This document shows, piece after piece, positions 6,394 to 12,021 of a DNA stretch of 12,021 bases. A program made the translations under genes and the position numbers. This DNA is from an uncultured Collinsella sp. (lineage in GTDB: Bacteria; Actinomycetota; Coriobacteriia; Coriobacteriales; Coriobacteriaceae), in NCBI GenBank assembly GCA_900545875.1, contig URAQ01000025.1, forward strand, positions 1 to 12,021, read 5' to 3'. The first letter of the stretch is position 1. Each line of letters begins with the position of its first letter. The notes under the pieces were generated by a model, which worked only from the letters and a program-made list of their open reading frames with translations, was not told the origin of the DNA and ran no database searches.

Positions 6394-6488
6394 GGGCGAT
6401 GCAATCTTTACGCAAATGTAAGCAAATGTTCACACGTCAACAATTGAGGGGCGCCGGCTCGCCGCTAGAAGCGATCGCAGCGAGGAGT

Positions 6489-7823
6489 CTAGTCCTCCAT
6501 GCCAAGGTCGATCGTCGTGCCCTCGAATACCTTGTTGACGGTGCGGACGGCGCACATCTTGCCGCACATGGTACAGGTGCCCTCGGTGGCGGCAGGGGAC
6601 TCCTCGTAGCGCTTCTTGCCGGTGACGGGATCGAGGGCGCACTTCCACATTGCGTCCCAGTCGAGCTTGCGGCGTGCCTGGCCCATCTTGTCGTCCAGAT
6701 CGCGGGCGTGCGGTACCTTCTTGGCGATATCGGCGGCGTGTGCGGCGATCTTGGTGGCCATGAGGCCATCGAGCACGTCCTGGGCGTTGGGCAGGCACAG
6801 GTGCTCAGCGGGTGTCACGTAGCACATGAAGTCGGCGCCGGAGCTCGCCGAGATGGCGCCACCGATGGCGGCGGTGATGTGGTCGTAGCCCACGCCGATA
6901 TCGGTCACCAGCGGCCCCAGCACATAGAACGGCGCATTATGGCACAGGCGCTTCTGCAGCTTCATGTTGGCGGCGATCTCGTCGAGCGCCATGTGACCCG
7001 GTCCCTCGACCATAACCTGGACGCCGGCGGCCCAAGCGCGCTTGCACAGCTTGCCCAGCTCGATCATCTCGGCGGTCTCGGTGGCATCGTTTGAGTCGTA
7101 GAGACAGCCCGGGCGGCAGGAATCGCCGAGCGAGATCGTCACGTCGTACTCGTGGCAGATCTCGAGCACCTCGTCGTAGAACTCGTAGAAGGGGTTTTCG
7201 TTGCCGGTGACTTCCATCCAGCCAAACAGCAGCGAGCCGCCGCGGCTGACGATGTTCATGAGGCGGCCGGTCTCCTTAAAGGTCTTGATGACCGACTTGT
7301 TGATGCCGCAGTGGATGGTCATGAAGTCCACGCCGTCCTCGGCGTGCGCGCGAACGACCTCGAGCAGGTCGTCCTTGGTGAGCTTGACCAGCGGCTTTTC
7401 CATGTAGCCGATGGCGTCGTACATGGGGACGGTGCCCACCATAAGCGGCGTCTCGTCGATGAGCTGCTGGCGGAACTGGCGCGTCTTGCCCGAGTTGGAG
7501 AGGTCCATGATGGCGTCGGCGCCAAAGTCCTCGGCAATCTTGACCTTCTTCCATTCCTCGGCGGCATCGGCCTTGTCGCCCGAGATGCCCAAGTTCACGT
7601 TGACCTTGGTGGACAGGCCCTCGCCGACACCAAAGGCGCGCATGCCCTTTTTGATATGCACGATGTTGGCGGGAATGGCGATGCGGCCGTCTGCCACGCG
7701 CTCGCGGATGTACTCGGGGCCGCGATGCTCGCGCTCGGCGACCTCTTTCATCTGAGGTGTGATCTGCCCAGCGCGGGCGAAGTCGATTTGCGTGACGAGC
7801 TTGGGCTCGGTCTGTGTGCTCAT
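6489..7823 (-). CDS. thiC: Phosphomethylpyrimidine synthase (HMP-P synthase)
   Basis: A 444-aa radical-SAM-type enzyme converting aminoimidazole ribotide to HMP-P, the committed step of the thiamin pyrimidine branch. Family sequences are clear: the GPEYIRERVADGRIAIPAN region near the N-terminus, TIHCGINKS, MVEGPGHMALDEI, GPLVTDIGVGYDHITAAIGGA and GADFMCYVTPAEHLCLP. The C-terminal iron-sulfur cysteines are C417, C420 and C424 (CTMCGKMC), giving CX2CX3C. The E. coli-type enzyme has CX2CX4C. The protein lacks the long N-terminal extension of proteobacterial ThiC. I chose the ATG at 7823 over the in-frame ATG at 7847, because GGGAG lies 8 nt before 7823 and the earlier ATG falls inside the TPP riboswitch. 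It is followed by thiD, and feedback control by TPP is expected. Confidence 0.96.
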   Translation of the reverse strand: MSTQTEPKLVTQIDFARAGQITPQMKEVAEREHRGPEYIRERVADGRIAIPANIVHIKKGMRAFGVGEGLSTKVNVNLGISGDKADAAEEWKKVKIAEDFGADAIMDLSNSGKTRQFRQQLIDETPLMVGTVPMYDAIGYMEKPLVKLTKDDLLEVVRAHAEDGVDFMTIHCGINKSVIKTFKETGRLMNIVSRGGSLLFGWMEVTGNENPFYEFYDEVLEICHEYDVTISLGDSCRPGCLYDSNDATETAEMIELGKLCKRAWAAGVQVMVEGPGHMALDEIAANMKLQKRLCHNAPFYVLGPLVTDIGVGYDHITAAIGGAISASSGADFMCYVTPAEHLCLPNAQDVLDGLMATKIAAHAADIAKKVPHARDLDDKMGQARRKLDWDAMWKCALDPVTGKKRYEESPAATEGTCTMCGKMCAVRTVNKVFEGTTIDLGMED

Positions 7824-7830
7824 TGGCACG

Positions 7831-7922
7831 GCTCCCTTCGTTGGCATTACCCATATCAGGTTTGCGGGTCAGGGCGGGCGCGCCCAGTCTCAGCCTGCCG
7901 TCTTGTCCTGCAAGCTCCCCGT
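7831..7922 (-). promoter_or_regulatory. TPP riboswitch (THI element) of thiC
   Basis: Read on the minus strand, all conserved THI-box blocks are present in order: GGGGAGC (from 7920), a short P3 stem (CTTGC/GGCAGG), CTGAGA, an optional extra GC hairpin (GGGCGCGCCC), ACCCGCAAACCTGAT, ATGGGTAATGCCAACG and AAGGGAG. The element ends on GGGAG, which is also the only good Shine-Dalgarno sequence for thiC, 8 nt before its ATG. This suggests that TPP binding blocks translation start. I see no terminator hairpin between the aptamer and thiC. Confidence 0.96.
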
Positions 7923-7938
7923 TTATGTGGTGGGCTCA

Positions 7939-7944
7939 AGTATA
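7939..7944 (-). promoter_or_regulatory. Possible -10 box for the thiC transcript
   Basis: TATACT on the minus strand (7944-7939) would place the transcript start near 7932, about 12 nt before the first conserved riboswitch block. This is a sensible leader layout. No good -35 is visible 16-18 nt upstream. Confidence 0.4.
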
Positions 7945-7994
7945 GCTCGAATGGGTACGATTGACGCGATGAGCATGCCCGTGGGGAGGCGAAC

Positions 7995-8516
7995 ATGGAA
8001 GACAAGCATCTATATCGAGAGATGCAATGGGACGTATCGGCCGAGGAGGGCCGTGCGCACCATGGCCTTGTCGCGATTGGTTTTGCGATCCTTGTCGTGA
8101 TGGTGATTGCCTGTTGTATCTGGACGTTTGGTGGTCGCGGCGGCGCTGCATGGGAGTTCGAGGCTGATGATAACCTACCGATTATGACGGTGAGGAGTAC
8201 TGGCAGTAATGCCAATACGCTCGCCATTCCGGGCGATTATTGGTACCCGCGCGATGAGTTTGTGCAGTTGCAGCTGAGTGGTGGGTCCATTCCGGGCGAG
8301 GAAATCGAACGCGTGACGTTTGACGCGGCGCTCAAAACGCTGACGGTGAAGCTCAAAGATCAAGGAGATGTGCCCACGACCATGGATATCGCCCTGACGG
8401 AATGGCGTCTGGAGCCTCCGACGGGTGTTGCGGTTTCCGAGGTTGAGCACGTCAAGATTATCTATCAGGACGGTTCGACAAACGGGATTGCAAAGGCCGA
8501 CGGTCTAGCAGAATAG
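7995..8516 (+). CDS. Unrecognised single-pass membrane-anchored protein (173 aa)
   Basis: I do not recognise this family. Residues 1-23 are polar and probably cytoplasmic, ending in His-His. One strong hydrophobic helix spans about 24-46 (GLVAIGFAILVVMVIACCIW). The remaining roughly 125 residues are polar, acidic and beta-rich in character and are probably outside the cell. There is no convincing lipobox, although VIACC lies within the helix. Two segments read like repeated strands around charged turns (IERVTFDAALKTLTVKLKD, 104-122, and VEHVKIIYQDGS, 150-161), but no catalytic motif stands out. The RBS GGGGAGG lies 5 nt before the ATG, a strong signal that the gene is real. It is transcribed divergently from thiC and convergently with yaaA, with a palindromic repeat after its stop. 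Function is not assigned. Confidence 0.75.
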   Translation: MEDKHLYREMQWDVSAEEGRAHHGLVAIGFAILVVMVIACCIWTFGGRGGAAWEFEADDNLPIMTVRSTGSNANTLAIPGDYWYPRDEFVQLQLSGGSIPGEEIERVTFDAALKTLTVKLKDQGDVPTTMDIALTEWRLEPPTGVAVSEVEHVKIIYQDGSTNGIAKADGLAE

Positions 8517-8544
8517 GTGTCGAGCCTAGCCAGCCAATTCATAA

Positions 8545-8612
8545 AAGTTGCGGTGGAATAGTTCCTGATTGTGCGATAAAAGGCTCAAATAGGAACTATT
8601 CCACCGCAAGTT
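8545..8612 (-). repeat. Hairpin repeat, family B, copy 1 (also likely yaaA terminator)
   Basis: TTGCGGTGGAATAGTTCCT (8548-8566) has a perfect 19-bp inverted partner at 8591-8609, separated by 24 nt. Read on the minus strand, the stem is followed by CTTTTAT, so it can end yaaA transcription; no T-run follows on the plus strand. It lies between the convergent 173-aa gene and yaaA. The outer part matches copy 2 at 9481-9553 in the same orientation. Confidence 0.85.
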
Positions 8613-8652
8613 ATATAGAGAAGGCTGAGCGGGTCAGTTTTGGGTGGCGGGT

Positions 8653-9462
8653 CTAGAGCATCTGTTCGTTGATGAACACGAGGGTGCCTGGGTATGAGAT
8701 CTCGGGGGCGTGGCGATAGCCGATGTTGAACTCGGTAAGACCGGCGGCGTCCTCGAGCTTGTTTTCTGCCATCCAGCGCACCATGGAGCCGCGCGCCTTT
8801 TTGCTGGCGGTCGAGCGCTGGATGGGCTTGCCGTTGCGGACACCTTCGCCAAAGAGACAAGTGACGGTTGTGGCGTCGCCTGCGAGATGGGGTAGAACGG
8901 CCTTGGCGTACTCCGCGCTGGCAAGGTTGACGACCGTGGTGTTGGAGCCGGTCGGCGCAATGGCGCATGCAAGTTTGTCGCCCCAAAACGCATAGAGGTC
9001 ACGGGCGTTGTTGACGGCGAGCTTGGCTCCCATTTCGAGCCGATAGGGCTCAACGCCATGGAAAGGCCGCACACATCCGTACAATCCGGAGAGGATCCAG
9101 AGATGGTTTTGCAGCCAGTCGAGCTGTGCAGCATCCATGACCTCGGGCGCCATGCTTTGGTATTGGATGCCGTGGTAGGACATGACGGCGGGGGAGATTC
9201 GGCGCGCGATATCGGGATCGGCGAGGTCGGCATCGCTCAGGGCGGGCATAAATTCGTGAAGCGTATCCAGGCACGTTGTAAGCAGCCTGTCGCTCACGTT
9301 CCAAAGGGCCTGAAGACCTGCTGCGCCATCCTCGCGTTCGATGCCCAGCAGTGCCTGATGGAGCCGGGCCGTCTGATGTGCAAAAGGCGGTATGCCCAAA
9401 ACGTCAAAGGCATCTTGAGCTGTCCGCATCTGTTTGGCGGGCGAAATGACGACCTGTAGCAC
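8653..9462 (-). CDS. yaaA: Peroxide stress protein YaaA (UPF0246/DUF328)
   Basis: A 269-aa cytoplasmic protein of the YaaA family. In E. coli, YaaA lowers free intracellular iron and protects DNA and protein during hydrogen peroxide stress; the molecular mechanism is not fully settled. Conserved blocks are ISPAK (6-10), SYHGIQYQSM (95-104), ILSGLYGCVRPFHGVEPYRLEM (123-144, the family hallmark), NLASAEY (179-185) and KKARGSMVRWM (221-231). Length is close to the usual 255-260. The start codon is GTG at 9462, preceded by GGAGGAGG at 5 nt, which is decisive. It lies 102 nt downstream of the M18 aminopeptidase on the same strand, with a family B hairpin in the gap and another after the stop. It is probably either read through from the aminopeptidase or controlled at that hairpin. 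Confidence 0.93.
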   Translation of the reverse strand: MLQVVISPAKQMRTAQDAFDVLGIPPFAHQTARLHQALLGIEREDGAAGLQALWNVSDRLLTTCLDTLHEFMPALSDADLADPDIARRISPAVMSYHGIQYQSMAPEVMDAAQLDWLQNHLWILSGLYGCVRPFHGVEPYRLEMGAKLAVNNARDLYAFWGDKLACAIAPTGSNTTVVNLASAEYAKAVLPHLAGDATTVTCLFGEGVRNGKPIQRSTASKKARGSMVRWMAENKLEDAAGLTEFNIGYRHAPEISYPGTLVFINEQML

Positions 9463-9480
9463 GGAATCCTCCTCCCGCTA

Positions 9481-9553
9481 AAAAAGTTGCGGTGAAATAC
9501 AGACCGCTTTCCCCGTTGGAAGGCCTGATGAATCCGTATTTCACCGCAAGTTA
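9481..9553 (-). repeat. Hairpin repeat, family B, copy 2 (terminator-like)
   Basis: TTGCGGTGAAATAC (9487-9500) pairs perfectly with GTATTTCACCGCAA (9536-9549), and weaker pairing extends inward. On the minus strand the stem is followed by CTTTTTT (down to 9481), a classic intrinsic terminator for the aminopeptidase gene. The T-run ends only a few bases before the yaaA RBS. Both arms differ from copy 1 in a matched way. Confidence 0.87.
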
Positions 9554-9564
9554 CAAGGGTTTGG

Positions 9565-10962
9565 TTAGGCGCGCTCGAGGAAGGCCTTGTAGCCGCGGTA
9601 GGCCTCGTAGATATCGGCCTTGTTGGCGACCTCCCACAGGGCGTGCATGGACAGGACGGCAACGCCGGAGTCGATGACGTTCATGCCATACTTGGCCATG
9701 ATGTAGGCAATGGTGCCGCCGCCGCCCGCGTTGACGCGACCGAGCTCACAGGTCTGGAAGTCCACGCCGGCCTCGTCCATGATGTCGCGGACGAGGGCCA
9801 CGTACTCGGCATCGGCGTCGTTGGAGCCGCCCTTGCCGCGGCTGCCCGTGTACTTGTTAAAGCACAGGCCGCGACCCATAAAGGCCGCGTTCTTGGTCTC
9901 GAACTTGCCGGCATAGCCCGGGTCGAAGCCGGCGGACACGTCGGAGGAGAGCATGCGGCTGCGGGCGAGTGCGCGGCGCAGGGCCAGCGGGCTATCCTCG
10001 CCGGCGAGCGTCATGATCTCGGCGACGGTGTTCTCGAAGAAGCGGCTCGTCATACCGGTGGCACCCACGGAGCCGATCTCCTCCTTGTCGACGATGAGCG
10101 TGATGCTCGTGCGCTCCACGTTGGCGACGTCGATCTGGGCGAGCATGGAGGGGTAGGCGCAGACGCGATCGTCGTGGCCATAGCCCAAAATCATGGAGCG
10201 GTCGAGGCCCATGTCGCGGGCGGGGCCGGCGGGTACGACCTCGATCTCGGCGGAGAGGAAGTCCTCCTCCTCGACGTCGTACTTCTCCTTGATGAGGTCG
10301 AGGAACATCTGCTTGACGGGCTCCTTGGGGGCGTCCTTGTCGTCCCCATCGAACTTGACGGGACGACCGCCCACGATCACGTCGAGGATCTCGGCATCGA
10401 CGGCGTCCTTGGCAGGCTTGGACATCTGCTCGCTCGAGAGGTGAATCAGCAGGTCGGAGATGGTAAAGACCGGGTCGTCCGCCTTGTCGCCGATATTGAT
10501 GTCGACGGTGGTACCGTCCTTTTTGCAGATGACGCCCACGAGTGCGAGCGGGGAGGCTACCCAGTGGTAGCTCTTGACGCCGCCGTAGTAGTGCGTGTCG
10601 AGGTAGGCCATGTCGCCGGCCTCGAAGGCGGGATTCTGCTTAAGGTCCAGGCGCGGCGAGTCCACGTGGGCGCCCAGGATGTTAAAGCCCTGCTCGAGCG
10701 GGGCGGTGCCCAGGTTGACGAGCATAAGGTCCTTGCCGTGGTTGGCGGCGTACACCTTGTCGCCTGCCTTGAGCTCGCGGCCCTCGGCGATCACGGTCTC
10801 CAGGTCGACGTATCCCGCCTCCTCGGCCATCTTGATGCCGGTCTTGACGCACAGGCGCTCGGTCTTGTTCTCGCTCAAAAACTGCTTATAGCCGCGGCAA
10901 AGCTCCTCGAGCTCCTCGACTTGCTGTGGCGTGTACTTTTTCCATGCGCAGGGACGCTCCAT
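9565..10962 (-). CDS. M18-family zinc aminopeptidase
   Basis: A 465-aa cytoplasmic metallo-aminopeptidase of family M18 (aspartyl aminopeptidase/aminopeptidase I type), which removes N-terminal residues from peptides. Metal and catalytic residues are visible: GAHVDSPRLD (97-106; H99 metal ligand, D101), GHDDR (262-266; bridging Asp at 264 or 265), DKEEIGS (292-298; E294 general base, E295 ligand), SSDVSAGFDP (339-348; D341) and SMHA (438-441; H440). These positions correspond closely to those of human DNPEP. The GSRGKGGSNDADAEYVAL stretch (373-390) is typical of the bacterial group. The open frame runs on to 11388, but that part overlaps divergent polA. I chose the ATG at 10962 because AAAGGAG lies 8 nt before it and family similarity starts there. 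Substrate preference (acidic or other N-termini) cannot be told. Confidence 0.93.
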   Translation of the reverse strand: MERPCAWKKYTPQQVEELEELCRGYKQFLSENKTERLCVKTGIKMAEEAGYVDLETVIAEGRELKAGDKVYAANHGKDLMLVNLGTAPLEQGFNILGAHVDSPRLDLKQNPAFEAGDMAYLDTHYYGGVKSYHWVASPLALVGVICKKDGTTVDINIGDKADDPVFTISDLLIHLSSEQMSKPAKDAVDAEILDVIVGGRPVKFDGDDKDAPKEPVKQMFLDLIKEKYDVEEEDFLSAEIEVVPAGPARDMGLDRSMILGYGHDDRVCAYPSMLAQIDVANVERTSITLIVDKEEIGSVGATGMTSRFFENTVAEIMTLAGEDSPLALRRALARSRMLSSDVSAGFDPGYAGKFETKNAAFMGRGLCFNKYTGSRGKGGSNDADAEYVALVRDIMDEAGVDFQTCELGRVNAGGGGTIAYIMAKYGMNVIDSGVAVLSMHALWEVANKADIYEAYRGYKAFLERA

Positions 10963-11128
10963 GACGCAGGCTCCTTTCGGATCGATCGTGCTGGTTGATG
11001 TACCGTGAGCCATCGTATCACGCGCGGGCCCGCGGCGGCAGGGAAGCCTGATGTGCGGTGGCCGCGGGGCGGGGAGCGTGTAAACTGGTGTGAGCAAACC
11101 GTGCCCAGCCCAAAGCGAGGTATTCAAT
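10963..11128. promoter_or_regulatory. Divergent intergenic region, M18 aminopeptidase/polA
   Basis: These 166 nt must hold promoters for both genes. On the plus strand TGTAAACT (around 11079-11086) is a -10-like element about 45 nt before polA, but a matching -35 is not evident in the GC-rich sequence upstream. On the minus strand only the RBS AAAGGAG is clear. No terminator or repeat is seen. Confidence 0.35.
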
Positions 11129-12021
11129 ATGTCTGACAAGCGCCGCACCTTTGCCGTTATCGACGGCAACTCGCTCATGCACCGCGCCTTCCATGCCGTG
11201 CCGCCCACCATGAACGCGCCCGACGGCCGCCCCACCAACGCGGTCTTCGGCTTTCTCAACATGTTCCTCAAAATGGTCGACGAGTTCACGCCCGACGGCG
11301 TGGTCTGCGCCTTCGACAAGGGCCGTCCGAAGGTCCGCATGGAGATGCTGCCGCAGTATAAGGCGCAGCGCCCGCCCATGGATCCCAACCTGCGCAGTCA
11401 GTTCCCCATGATCAAGGAGCTGCTCGCGAGTCTGTCCATTCCCGTTGTGGAGCTCGAGGGCTGGGAGGGCGACGACATTCTGGGGACGCTTGCCCGCCGC
11501 GGTGAGGCCGTCGGGTGCGACATGTACCTCGTCACCGGTGACCGCGATATGTATCAGCTCGTGACCGACCACGTGCACGTGGTGTCCACCCGCAAGGGCC
11601 TGTCCGACGTGGCGATCATGACGCCCGAGAGCGTGGACGACCTGTATCACGGCATTACGCCGGCGCTCGTGCCCGATTTTTACGGTCTAAAGGGCGATAC
11701 GTCGGACAACATTCCCGGCGTGCCGGGCATCGGCCCCAAAAAGGCGAGCGCGCTCATCGCACAGTACGGCAGCTTGGACGAGGTCATCGCGCATGCCGAC
11801 GAGGTCAAGGGCAAGATGGGCGAGAACCTGCGCGCGCATATCGACGACGCGCTGCTGAGCCGCAAGGTCGCAACCATTCGCACCGATGCGCCCGTCGAGC
11901 TCGACTTTGACGAAACGTCCTTCCCGGCGTTTTCTGCCGACGAAGTGTCCGCGGCGCTGGGCACACTTGGTATCACCGCCATGCAGAACCGTTTCTTGGC
12001 GCTGGTCGGCGGCGAGGGCGG
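11129..12021 (+). CDS. polA: DNA polymerase I, N-terminal part (runs off the window)
   Basis: The first 297 codons are present and the frame is open to the window edge. This is the 5'-3' exonuclease (FEN-like) domain of DNA polymerase I, which removes RNA primers and displaced flaps during replication and repair. Motifs are AVIDGNSLMHRAFHA (9-23; D12), AFDKGRPKVRMEMLPQYKAQRPP (61-83; D63), EGWEGDDILGTLA (110-122; E113, D115, D116; the common EADD reads EGDD), LVTGDRDMYQLV (134-145; D138, D140) and the helix-hairpin-helix GDTSDNIPGVPGIGPKKA (189-206; D190, D193). All the carboxylates expected for metal binding appear present. The ATG at 11129 has a modest GCGAGG 8 nt upstream. Whether the 3'-5' exonuclease domain is intact cannot be judged because the rest of the gene lies outside. 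Confidence 0.95.
   Translation, partial: MSDKRRTFAVIDGNSLMHRAFHAVPPTMNAPDGRPTNAVFGFLNMFLKMVDEFTPDGVVCAFDKGRPKVRMEMLPQYKAQRPPMDPNLRSQFPMIKELLASLSIPVVELEGWEGDDILGTLARRGEAVGCDMYLVTGDRDMYQLVTDHVHVVSTRKGLSDVAIMTPESVDDLYHGITPALVPDFYGLKGDTSDNIPGVPGIGPKKASALIAQYGSLDEVIAHADEVKGKMGENLRAHIDDALLSRKVATIRTDAPVELDFDETSFPAFSADEVSAALGTLGITAMQNRFLALVGGEG

Noticed and set aside
6399..7094. Plus-strand 231-codon frame opposite thiC
   Set aside because: It is antisense to a conserved ThiC coding region and has no recognisable protein features.
7961..7966. TTGACG as a -35 box for the 173-aa membrane protein gene
   Set aside because: The -10 position 17 nt downstream reads GGGAGG and lies in the ribosome binding site.
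9643..10998. Plus-strand open frame of 451 codons opposite the M18 aminopeptidase
   Set aside because: The composition is Gly/Val/His/Asp-rich shadow sequence. The minus strand encodes a complete, motif-bearing aminopeptidase.
10963..11388. N-terminal extension of the M18 frame by 142 codons
   Set aside because: It overlaps the start of divergent polA, has no family similarity, and a good RBS sits before the ATG at 10962.
11018..11650. Minus-strand 210-codon frame opposite polA
   Set aside because: It is antisense to well-conserved 5'-3' exonuclease motifs and its composition is shadow-like.

Overview
This is chromosomal DNA from a high-GC bacterium. GC-rich third codon positions, GTG/ATG starts with GGAG-type ribosome binding sites, and the overall gene style suggest an actinobacterial gut anaerobe of the Collinsella/Coriobacteriia type. 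That assignment is from general resemblance, not from a search. The window is ordinary housekeeping and metabolic chromosome. I see no phage, IS element, tRNA, rRNA or CRISPR array.

Layout from left to right. (1) 61-1801, minus strand: a phosphate-uptake pair, a PiT-family transporter followed by its DUF47/PhoU-like partner. (2) 2052-5178, plus strand: four genes, each followed by its own terminator-like hairpin. They are a small uncharacterised 112-aa protein, a Bax-inhibitor-1/YccA membrane protein, a PARG/macro-like TIGR02452-type protein with an altered active-site motif, and an SGNH/GDSL esterase. (3) 5179-5475: a gene-free stretch packed with five hairpins, including a tandem pair of long inverted repeats. 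(4) 5476-7922, minus strand: a thiamin pyrimidine module of TPP riboswitch, thiC and thiD. (5) 7995-8516, plus strand: an unrecognised single-pass membrane protein. (6) 8653-10962, minus strand: yaaA (peroxide stress) and an M18 aminopeptidase. Two related hairpin repeats lie on either side of yaaA. (7) 11129 to the window end, plus strand: the first 297 codons of polA.

The functional links that can be defended are three. PiT and DUF47 form one phosphate transport unit. ThiC makes HMP-P and ThiD phosphorylates it to HMP-PP, with the TPP riboswitch in front of thiC giving end-product feedback. The remaining genes look like independent transcription units.

The less ordinary material is: the PARG-like protein, which has QEA where the catalytic QEE motif is expected and also lacks the usual GxFG loop; two families of intergenic palindromes, one showing matched changes in both arms between copies; and terminator-like hairpins placed directly against the ribosome binding sites of two genes. 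None of these amounts to a clear new multi-gene system.
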